Of a stretch of DNA of 64,000 nt, positions 22,571 to 32,340 are shown piece by piece. Made by a program: the position numbers and the translations under genes. Under the pieces are notes generated by a model. The model made no database searches and had not been told where the DNA came from. It worked only from the letters and a program-made list of their open reading frames with translations. Every line of letters begins with the position of its first letter. The stretch's first letter is position 1. The stretch comes from Leucosporidium creatinivorum (lineage: Eukaryota; Basidiomycota; Microbotryomycetes; Leucosporidiales; Leucosporidiaceae): contig BCKL01000007.1 of the NCBI GenBank assembly GCA_001600635.1, forward strand, positions 272,303 to 336,302, read 5' to 3'.

Positions 22571-25296
22571 CTACCTCCTGTTGGTCTTTCCGGCCTTTCC
22601 TGTAGGGTGAGAGAATCATGGTCAGCGTCAAATTGAGGGGAATGAGGTGCGCCGAGCGGCGACGATCACGGAGACTCACGCTTTCCACTGAAGAGATGCT
22701 GGAGACGAGAGAGATCGAGGTGGAAGGGACAGAATGGTCAGCTCTGTACCTCGAAGTGGTCGTAGGATGATGCTCAGCACTCACCTTGGGCATCTTGGTG
22801 CGGATATGCCTGTCCGCTTCTCCAGCCTTGGCCAACATATTCGGGCGACGCTGGTAAAGCTCCCTGAGCCTGATAGCCTTGGCAGCTTCCTGTAGATGGT
22901 GGAAAAGATATTCGGAGTCAGCCAACGCTCCAAACAGCAGCAGAAACAGCACCGGAAGCCGTCGAGAGCTCGGCGAAGGAACAGCGGACGCACCTCTGTC
23001 GAACCGAGACCAGCAACCTGCCTGTCGGTACCGGGAGTGCGCTTGCCCTTGGGTACAATCGCTGTGCTCGTCTTCTGCTTCTTCCTCGCACTTCCATCTC
23101 CCTCCTCGACCTCCATATCGTCGTCGTCGCCCCATGCGCCCTCGCCATCCTCGTCGTCGCCGCTGTCGACCTCCATCTCGCCGGCAGTCCTCTTGGTGGT
23201 GAGACCGCGAGCCTTGGCTAGAACCCTAGCCCTCTCCTCGAGGTTGGAAGGATCGTAACCAGCCTCGGCGAGCTTGGCCGTCATGTCGGAAAGGGTGCGG
23301 TGCTGGACCGTACGGGGGATGGAGGGCCTGTTCTGGAGCTTGTTCTTCTGCTTGTTGACCATGCGAATGTTGGCCTTCTTGTCGCGGATGGCCGAGGCGG
23401 CCGAGCGGATGGCCTCCTCGTCGGAATCCTCGTCCGAGTCGTCGTCGTAGAAGCCGGCGGCCTCGAGACGCTCCTCCTCGGCTTCGAGCTCCTCCAGGCG
23501 GGCGACGATGTCGGGGTCGATGAAGTCGGCGACGTTCTTTCCGTTCTGGATCTCGGGGATGACATCGTACTTCCAATCGTCGTTCTTGAGAAGGTAGTTC
23601 TCTGCAGAAGCGGGAGGTCGGGTCAGCGTCGCCCTAGGCATGCGAGGGTCGATCGCTCCACAAAGAGGGGAAGCAGATCTCGCCCGTGATGCGCAACAGC
23701 CAAACTCACTCTTCATGTCGACCGAGTAGGCTCCAGCTCCACCGTTCTCCTCCTCGTCGTCGCGCTCGAGCCTCCTCCTCTCGGGGTCCTCCTTGTCGTA
23801 CTTTTTCCTGGTAGCGACACCAGCGGGGATGAAGGGCTCGCGCTTAACTCCATCGCGAGCGACGGGGACGGCGACGCGGACACGGTTGGCGACGTTCTCG
23901 ACACGCTTGGTCTTCTCCTTGGACTCGACACGGTGGGCGAGGAGGGCGTCGCAAGCCTTGTTGCGGGCCTCCATGACTCCCTCGTCGGTGACGGTCGAAA
24001 TCTCGAGAATGGTGACGCCGTCCTCGTTGAGGATAGCATCGACCATGGCCTTGCGAGCGGGGTCGAGGTCGCCACGGCGCATGACATCAATCTTGTTGAC
24101 GACGATGAAAGTGGGCTTGTTGGTGAAGAGGGGCTTGATCGACTGGTAGAGCTGGCACTGTTGGTAGGAGGGCGAGGATCAGCGAAAGCTCATCTCCGAA
24201 GGGCAAAGCGAAAAGGACGGACCTGGGCCTCGACGGTGTAGCCGCACTGCTCGGAGAGATCCATGAAGTAAAGAACGCAAGACCTGAGATGAGCGAGGGC
24301 GGTGATCGACTGCATCTCAATGGTGTTCATCTCCTCGAGAGGGTGGTCGAGGACTCCGGGGGTGTCGATAACTTGCCACCTGAGGTACTTGTAGTCCATG
24401 TGGCCGACGAAGAGCGACTTGGTGGTGAAGGCGTAGGGCTGGACGTCGACATCGGCGCGAGTGACCTTGTTGACGAAGGAGGACTTTCCGACGTTGGGGT
24501 ATCCGCAGATGAGGAGAGTACGGGTGGTGGGGTCGATGGTAGGGAGACGGGACATGTGCTGGCGAACCTCCTCGAGGTAGGCAAGAGGGTCCTTCTGGCG
24601 GCGCATGATGGTAGCCATGCTGTGGAAGGAGAGCGCCGAAAGTCAGCCTCCGAATTTCGGCGCGAGGCTCGTGCCATCGCCGAGCTGCAACAACGCCAGC
24701 GACTCACCGACCGAGGGCAGCCTTCTTGAGCTGCTTGCAACGGAAAAGCGAGTCTCCGAACTTGACAAGACGACAGTAATCCTTGCCGACCGAAACGATC
24801 AAGTGGCGGCAAGTGTTGAGCTGTCCGAGAGCGAGCTTGTAGTGGTTCTTGTCGTAGAGGACGTTGAGAAGCGACGAAAGGAAGGGGTGAAGGTTCTGTG
24901 CGGATGCAAGAGGTGGATGTGAGCTCTTGAGCCCTTCGCGGCGCTAGCTCCTCCCCTCCAGAGCGAAAGGCGGTTGAGACTCACGTCCATGACGGGGAAG
25001 TCGTTCAAAATCTTGTCGAGACGCTCCTCGAAAGCTTGCTGAGTGAACTTGATCTTGCGCATGTAGAAGGACCGAATACTGAACGCCGAGAGAAAAGCGC
25101 CAGGCGAAGAGCGAAACGGTCAGCTTCTCGGTCCCTCGGCGCAAGTAAGCTCTGCAGCAGGGCCCTGAGCTCACCGAGTGATCTTGAAGCCATTGTGAAT
25201 GACGGTAGGAGTCTTGCGCTGAGTGCTAGAGAGCACGACGTCCAAGAACTGAGCAGCGCTGGGGACGGGCGCGATTTGCCTCGAGAGAGTAGCCAT
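22571..25296 (-). CDS. NOG1: NOG1, nucleolar GTP-binding protein 1
   Basis: Nine exons on the minus strand: 25296-25175, 25078-24985, 24895-24708, 24619-24223, 24157-23710, 23601-22994, 22889-22785, 22698-22680 and 22599-22571, giving 669 residues (yeast Nog1 has 647). The NOG1-N domain covers about residues 1-150. The GTPase has G1 GYPNVGKS (174-181), G3 DTPG (220-223) and G4 NKID, with [19 protein letters not shown] after it. The C-terminal half has [17 protein letters not shown] and a basic end, [15 protein letters not shown]. In yeast Nog1 binds pre-60S particles, fills the polypeptide exit tunnel and is needed for 60S export. The 108-nt intron 5 is a multiple of three and has no stop. 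Confidence 0.95.
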
Positions 25297-25677
25297 TCTG
25301 CAGGCGAGAAAGCCGAGGTTAGCTGGCTGTTACTCGTGCTATCCGCTCTCCCGAGCCCCTGCCTATCAGCTGCCCCTGCTCCACTCCAACACCCGAGCCG
25401 CGAAACTCTCAGCTTCACAGCGACCCGCAAATCGACATTTGCTGAGGCGCGGACGAAGGCAGCTGGAGCGAGGTGGGAAGGGGGCCGAGGGCGCAGGCGA
25501 TTTGTTCTGTAGCTGATTCGTACGGTAGCTCACTTGTTGAAAAGAGTGGGTGATTCCCGGGTGTGGGAGTGGGAGGGAAGCGAAGAGTTGAGCGTCTCGC
25601 AAGCACTTTGCGTCTCGCTTTCGACTTTTGCGAAAGGGGTTCGGCATTTGATCTGATGCAGTACACAAGAAGAGAAT
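25297..25677. promoter_or_regulatory. Region upstream of NOG1 and downstream of ARMC8
   Basis: It separates the NOG1 start codon from the ARMC8 stop codon, both on the minus strand, so it holds the NOG1 promoter. No named motif was seen. Confidence 0.45.
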
Positions 25678-28600
25678 CTACACGCCCGCCAAATCTCTGA
25701 GCGCATCCCTCACCCGCTCCCGCACGTCCAGATTAGCATCCTGCAGCATCCCCTGCAACCGCTCCTCAACGCCGAGCGCCTTCAACTTGTCCAAGATCTC
25801 GCGCGGTCGTCGCCTCGTCGACGTCTTGGGATCCACCCAGCATTGGTTGATGATGGCCCACAGCGCGCCGGTGCGGATCTCTGGGTCGGTCGAGTACTGC
25901 GAGGTGGTCAAGGCCGAGTTCGGTGAGGGTCAGCTTGAGCAGGCGTAGAGAGAGGAGATGGATGCCGCTCACGAAATGGGCGAGAATGATCCGTAATAGC
26001 TCTGTGTGCGAAGCGATGGCGAGTCGGCAAGACTCGTTGGCCGTTGCCAGGTTGGCGATCGTATAGAGGCCCTGCGAGGAGGGGGAGAGTCGCCGAGGTC
26101 AGCTCAGCAAGACTGCTCAGTGCTGAAGGATAAAGCGTCGGAAACTCACGTGGACGACGATGGGCTTGTACTGTGACCTGATACAGCTCTCAACGAGCGA
26201 GAAGAACCTCGTCTCGCCCAGCTCGGAATCGGCGAGGCCCGAGACTGGCGGCTCGCTGCCATAGGTCGTCGTGCAGTTCCGTAGAATGCAGATGGCCTGC
26301 TCGGCAATCTTGTCGTTCGAGTCTTCGATGAGCCTGGGGTGAGTATACGTTAGCGAGTCGGCTCCGGCGAGGGGAGGGCAAACCTACTCGGCGAGCAGGG
26401 ACCATGAGATGTCGTCCATCAGTCCACGCTTGAAGGTCGAGTTGCTTTGATAGCTCGCTGTAGGTAGCAAGCGGGTTAATTCTAGGTGTCTAGCAGTCGC
26501 AGCCCGGCAACCTCACCATTCTTGAGGGCGAATAGAGCTTCGAGCCGAAGCGAGGGATCGCTCGACCGAACGAGACGGCAGATGCGCTGGATACAGCCTT
26601 GATCGATGAGGAGCTGTACGGAAGAAGAGGGTCAGCTAATATCATCTTGAGCAGAAGTCTTCGAGCGGCCACACACCTGCCTCATGGGCGAGAACTCGAG
26701 CACCAGATTCGACACTGTCGCCGCCGCCGTAATCTGCACCACGGTATCCTCCTCCTCTCTCAGCAGCTCAAACAGCGCATTAGCCGCACCCGTCTCGACC
26801 AAGCTTGTACGCAAGACGTTGACCGAGCGACTGAGCCCTCGAATGCAGTGGCAGGCGGCGGCGCGGACGCCCGTAGCTGGGTGAGCGAGGCAGGCGACGA
26901 TGAGGGGGAGGAGCTTGGCGGAGACGACTTGGTGGCGGAAGGATTCGGTAGTGATGCAGATGCAAGCGATAGAGAGGAGGGCACCCTACGAGAGGAAAAA
27001 GGGGTCAGTCGCCGAGCCAGAGGGAGACCAGTCGCAGCTTACCTCGGCTGTTCGAGAGAAGTCTTCTCGGGATGCTGGGGTAGCGTAAGGCTGTGCGAGG
27101 CCTGGAGGATGCTCGAGAACGTTGCGAAGGGTGTCGAGAACCTTGTGCTTGACAGCAGTCGCTTGCAGCTGCTCGCTGTCGGCAATAAGGTAGGCTGCGA
27201 GGGAGGCAAGGGGGGTCAGCAGAGGTCGTGAAGGCTCCGTGGCGACAGTCGCACCGAGATTGAAGTTGGCTTGCGCTCTGAGAGAGCTCTCCTTCTCGAT
27301 GAGGCTGAGGAGGATGGGTACGAGAGGCTCGACTTGAGCGATGGGGACGGCTTCGGTCGATTGGATCGTCTTGAAGAGGACGGTGCGGCTGCAAGTAAGC
27401 GCAAAGAGTCAGCTGGGGCTCTAAATGCGAAGTTGAAGTGCGCAGACTTGCCAGGTAGCAGCAGCGAGAGCGAGTGAGGGCGTGGTCGAGGTAATCAAGT
27501 CGGCGACGACGGATCCGTACAGCTTGTGACCCACTGCGCGCGGTGACTCGTCAAGAATAGCTTTAACGGACAAAGAGAACAAGTCGACACTCACAGTCCG
27601 GTCCCGCTGCGACGAGCAAACGTCGGAAGTCTCGAGCGAGCGACGAGAGGGCGTTCAGCGCAGCTTCTTGTACCTGTAGTAGATTGGGTGGTCAGCAGTG
27701 ACACTCGGCAGCTTACCCAGCTAGAGCTCACCTTTCCGGTACCATGCTCGATCAACCGCAGCAGAGCAGCAATCACCGCGCGAGAGCCTTCACCGCCGAG
27801 GATGGCCAGCCGGTGCGAACGAAGTCTCACCGTGCCGGCTAGGAGCGTGCAGATCATGTCGGCCATGACCAGGCGGGACGCAGGGGAAAAGTTGTAGGTC
27901 TGATCTTCCGCCGGGACCTCATTGAGGTGCGAAGACTCGATGAGAGCCTTGAGAATGGTAGCAAGGATGCCGGCTGGTCGGCGCTTCGAAGTACTGGCGC
28001 GTCCGGGTGAGGAGGTCGAAGGCGAGAGCGTAGCCGAGTAGTCTTCAGTCGTATGGAAGAGCTCATCCATCGCATGGTCCGCCATTGCCTGCAAGTCGAC
28101 CTCGGCTTCGACCCCTTCCATCCCCTCCTCCCTTCCCTTGCCCTTGCCACCGTCCTCCTTCCACCGCAATCGCACGTCCTTCCTCGAATCAACGCTGCTG
28201 CCCAGTAGGTCGGTTCCCCACGCTCGAGGACCGACGACGATGCTGAGGTCGAGGTACAGGCTCTTGAGCGCGCGAAAGAGCGTTTCGGCGAGCTTGTGCT
28301 GCTGAGTGAGGGGTAGAGGGGAGAGGAGCTTGGGGTCGAGCAGTCGAGTGAGGGTGTGGATGAGAGTGCTGTGTGCGTTGGCTGAGAGAAGAGCGGAAAC
28401 GGCTTCCGGAGTAGCTGCAAGCGAGAGATGCGGGTCAGCTGGGAGCGCCGGGAGCTGTGGGAGAGGACGCACGAAGGGAGAGAGCACCGAGTATGCTAGC
28501 TGCTTGTGTGCAGAGTGCAAATGATTGCTCGGCTGTTGCTCCTGGCTGCTCGTGGAGGACGGAGACCAGGCTAGGGATGACGAGGGTCAGCTGTAGGGCT

Positions 28601-28769
28601 AGCTTCTGTAGAGCTGCACGTACCTTGCGAGTCCACCAGATCGCAGAGCTGCAACCTTGCGCTGGTTGTGGCCGATGAGCGAGTTCTTGAGCCGGGTGAG
28701 CAGGACGAGCAGGTCGGCGGGGTCGAGGTCAGGCGCCAAGGGTAGCAGACAGTCGAAGGCGATGGCCAT
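25678..28769 (-). CDS. GID5: ARMC8/GID5 (VID28), armadillo subunit of the GID/CTLH ubiquitin ligase
   Basis: Thirteen exons on the minus strand: 28769-28624, 28570-28473, 28414-27732, 27673-27595, 27533-27452, 27388-27255, 27194-27043, 26985-26677, 26613-26517, 26457-26388, 26333-26150, 26071-25973 and 25896-25678, giving 783 residues. The N-terminus LLTRLKNSLIGHNQRKVAAL matches the ARMC8 start. The central blocks ATGVRAAACHCIRGLSRSVN and TVSNLVLEFSPMR, then CILRNCTTTYG and the last block EIRTGALWAIINQCW, follow ARMC8 armadillo repeats in order. The protein bridges the substrate receptor to the scaffold in the GID/CTLH E3 ligase, which in yeast degrades gluconeogenic enzymes. Intron 5 (27389-27451) begins GCAAGT, so it is a GC-AG intron. 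The region around residues 150-220 is a charged, Ser-rich insert. Confidence 0.9.
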
Positions 28770-29043
28770 GATGGTGAAGCTTGAGCAGCTGCGGTCGATT
28801 CGCCAGTCGCTGGTTGGTGAGAATCGCGAAGAGACGATGAAGGAAGAGGCAGAGAAGCGAGTGGGGCTCACGCTGCGTCTGGTTCGCTGGTAAGTCAGCC
28901 GGTCTGCTCGAAAGTGGTTGCAAGGAGGAGAGTACAAGAAGAGGGGTATGATATCGGAAGAACGAGGGGTATCCACATGCACCGAAACGTCGAAAGAAGC
29001 GAGCGAGAGAGCGATCCACGCTATCGCCGAACCTCCCACCTCC

Positions 29044-30353
29044 TCATGCCGCCAGCCCATTGCCCCACTGCGGTACAGGCTTGCGCTGGGTCATGTCGGT
29101 ATCGATCTCGCGGTCCATGTCCCTGTCGTATGATGAATTGGTCAGCTTTGACGCAGCAACGGCGCGCCGAGACGACGACTCACATCCCGCTCTCTCCCAT
29201 GCCTTCATCATCAGAATCGTCCTCACGCCCGCGTCGACGAGCACGCTGACCCGCCTGCGCTCCAGCATCGGCAGCCATCGTCTGATTTGCGGCGAAGATG
29301 GGTCCGTAGGCCTGTCGGAGTCGTGGTTAGCGAGACAGTGCGGCACCTGACTCAAAGCGGAGGAGGCTCACCTCGAGCTGGTGCTGGAACTCGGTCCGAG
29401 GTGCGACACAGAAGCGACGGCTCTGCACAAAAGTGAAAGCGTCCTCGTGTGAAAGACCAGTCTTGCACATCACGTAGGCGGTGCTGTGAGAGTGCGAAAG
29501 GTGAGCCAGGGACGGGACGAGTGCCGGAACTGCACGTCTTACGCGACTGCTGGCGACCTGCTGATTCCGTCTCCACAGTGCACCAGTACCCTTCCTCCCT
29601 GTGCGATTGCCGAGTCGATGAAAGCCTGAGTTCTGCGAGCGGACGAGCGAGGTCAGCTCGGCGCGCATCACCAGCTCGCAGGCGAGGGCGACTGCTCACT
29701 GGGGAAAGATCCGGATGAGGTTCTGGTCGTCGGCGTCGCGCATCTCCAGAATGAGGTATACAAAGTTCTCGGGAAAGCGGGCGGAGAAGAGGTGTCTGCG
29801 GAGGGAGCGCCGAGGTCAGCTCGGATTCGTAGCACATGAAAGCCGATCAGGACTCACTGTTCACGAGATTCGGCGATGCAGAGGATGTGAGTGATTCCAA
29901 GGGCCTGCAGGGTAGCAAGTCGCCAGGAGGGTTGGAAGGGACCGACGTAGAGGCCTGTCGAGAGCGGCTGGCGGGTCAGCGAGTGTCGTGAGAGCTACAC
30001 AGGCTCTCCAGCTCACCTGGGAGGATCTCCTGGGCTTCACGGCGCATCTCATACCTCCATTCGAGCTTGTTTTGGACCTGCTCGTCCAGCGCTTGCAGCT
30101 GAGGACTGATGCCGTTCCTGTGGGCAGAAGAGCACTGGTGAGCCTGTACCGCCTCACTAGAGCCTCTCTATACGCTGCTGTAGCCTGTCTCGCTTGCCTG
30201 AGGCGGTGGCTCCCCCACCTGATCCCAGCCATGACCTCGCGCCGTCCCGCCTGGAATGCTGGGCTAGCTGGCCGCCTAGTGCCGTCCATAGGCGGTTGAC
30301 ACTTGGCTTGCGCCTCCCCCGTCGATCCCAGCCCCGAGAGAGAGCACTCACAT
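29044..30353 (-). CDS. STYX-like dual-specificity phosphatase with an intact HCx5R motif
   Basis: Preferred exons on the minus strand: 30353-30352 (AT only), 30117-30017, 29954-29858, 29795-29700, 29632-29543, 29483-29372, 29311-29184 and 29122-29044, giving 234 residues. The product matches STYX along its length: LEWRYEMRREAQEILPGLYV, QALGITHILCIAESRE, GGRVLVHCGDGISRSPAVAT and VQSRRFCVAPRTEFQHQLEAY. Mammalian STYX is a pseudophosphatase with Gly in place of the catalytic Cys. Here C118 and R124 form a normal HCx5R loop, so an active phosphatase is predicted. The C-terminus is Arg-rich and acidic. The start is uncertain: AT|G with donor GTGAGT at 30351 and a 234-nt intron, or an ATG inside that intron (near 30230) spliced through a weak GTGGGG donor. 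Confidence 0.82.
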
Positions 30354-30615
30354 GGCGAGAGAGAGTCAAGCAAGAGAGACGCGCGTGAGGACGAGAGGAA
30401 GGTGGTCGAGCGGGCGTAAGGCAGTCGAGCTGTGGGGCGATAGGCGAATGAGCTGCACTGAGCTGTTACTGTTCGGTAGGCGAGGGAAGAAAGCGAGCGG
30501 ATGCGGCGGAGTGCAAGCTGGATTCGCCGACTGCACGGCTGCTCGTCGCTCGCAAGGGTTGCCCTTCGACCTCGTTCTGCTGCTTCTTCTTCTCGACTCT
30601 TTTTGCTCTCGTACG

Positions 30616-32188
30616 ATGAGCCAACAAGCTAGTTACGACTCTGACGACGAGATGTAAGCTTCCAGCACCTCTTCAAGCTCAGCTAAACCCCGCTGACCGC
30701 ATCCCTCTACTTCCTTCGCCAGCCCCGAGCTCGTCGAGGACAACGTCCAAGTCCCGCTCACCATCATCACTGGATACCTCGGCTCGGGCAAGTCGACCTT
30801 GCTCGACCACATCCTCACGGTGCAGCATGGCCGCAAGATTGCCGTCATCATGAACGAGTTTGGAGATTCGAGTGACATTGAGAGTGAGCTTCTGCACCTT
30901 CTTTCACCTTGCAGAGCTCTACTGACCTCCAAGCCCACAGACAAAGCCATCTCGGTCTCCACCGACGACGCCCTGGTGGAGGAATGGCTCGAACTGAATA
31001 ACGGCTGTCTCTGCTGCTCGGTCCGAGATACTGGCCTCAACGCCATCCAATCGCTCATGGACAAGAAGGGGAGGTTCGACCAGATTGTTCTTGAGACGAC
31101 AGGACTGGCCGACCCTGCGCCCATCATCCAGGCTTTCTGGAACGAGTCGTCTTTGAGGCTCGGTGAGTGCTGCTCCTTCTTGTCCAGCTGAAGACGAGCT
31201 GACACCCACCTTTGCAGACGTCGCTCTGGATGCTGTGATCACTGTCGTCGATGCTGCTGGTATCGAGAAGGTGCGTTCGAGCTGCTAGCTCTAGAGAACC
31301 GCTCGCTGATGCCCTCGGTCTTCTCCAGCAACTCCGAGATCCTCGACCCGAAGGCATCTACAACGAAGCACAGCGTCAAGTAGCTACAGCCGACGTCATT
31401 CTTTTGAACAAGGTCGATCTCGCCACACCCGAGCAACTCGACGCAGTAGAGACTTCGCTCAAGTGAGCCCTTGATCCGCCCTCCTCGACCGAAGCTCTCG
31501 CTAATCTCCCGTTCCACTCAGACAAATCAACTCGACCGCTCTCATCCATCGCACCACCCGCTCAACACTCGACCTCTCCCTTATCCTCGACCTCAACATG
31601 TACGCCTCCCCGACCGTTCCCCTCTCGTCCGCCACCCTCGCTCCCTTCGCTTCGGCTCCTCCACCAGCTTCCTCAGCCTGCTGCGCCGACGAGTCTCACG
31701 ATCACGCGCACGATGATAACAGTCCGGCGACTACCTCACCACACGCCAACGACATCTCGAGCATCACCATCCCTCTGCCCGTCCTCTCGAGCGAGGAAGA
31801 ACTCCGAGAAGGCCGCCTAGGTGACCTGCTCAAGGAGTTGATCTGGGAAGGCCAACTCCCCGACTCAGCAGCGGCAGCAGCAGCAACAATTGACCAAGAG
31901 TCCCCTCCACTCGACCTCCTCCGCACCAAAGGCTTCTTCCTCGTCCAACCTCCCTCGCTCGGCTCCGAGGTCGCCCCTCGCGCTCGGGCGTTCATCCTCC
32001 AAGGTGTGAGGGAGACGTTCGATATCACCGAGATGCCGCTTGGTGCAGAGCAGCGGGAAGGAGAGGAGGGGAAGGAGGCGATCAAGCCCAAACTGGTGCT
32101 GATTGGGAGGGGGCTCGGCGATGGTGTGGATGTGAGACGGCGGTTCTTGGCAGCGTTGGGCGAGGAGGGAGGCGTAGAATCAACATGA
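30616..32188 (+). CDS. ZNG1: ZNG1/CobW-family zinc metallochaperone GTPase
   Basis: Six exons: 30616-30653, 30723-30883, 30941-31162, 31218-31270, 31329-31462 and 31522-32188, giving 424 residues. The COG0523 GTPase domain has Walker [10 protein letters not shown] (residues 30-38), the metal-binding CxCC loop in [12 protein letters not shown] (C89, C91, C92), [11 protein letters not shown] and NKVD (185-188). The C-terminal half is the CobW_C region with a His/Asp-rich stretch ([10 protein letters not shown]), suited to metal binding. Known ZNG1 proteins load zinc onto methionine aminopeptidase 1. The N-terminal motif CPELVP that docks vertebrate ZNG1 on MetAP reads IPELVE here (residues 13-18), so the Cys and the last Pro are replaced. 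It is divergent from the STYX-like gene and convergent with the TMEM135-like gene. Confidence 0.9.
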
Positions 32189-32340
32189 AGGTGTATTACT
32201 GAAGGCTCTGGAAAACAAACTAAACTACTACGACCGAACAGCCTTGCGAACCCGCTTTTCGAATCTCGCTCTACCGGGACGTCCGACTGCTCTCTACCTC
32301 GTCTCTAACCCACTCCACCTTCTCTACCTCCCGCTATCCT

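Noticed and set aside
22032-23135. A 367-codon minus-strand frame between the DUF4050-like gene and NOG1
   Set aside because: It overlaps two well-supported genes and shows no family pattern.
28770-29060. N-terminal extension of ARMC8 in the same frame
   Set aside because: The extension has no family similarity and would begin inside the 3' region of the STYX-like gene; the ATG at 28769 gives the normal ARMC8 start.
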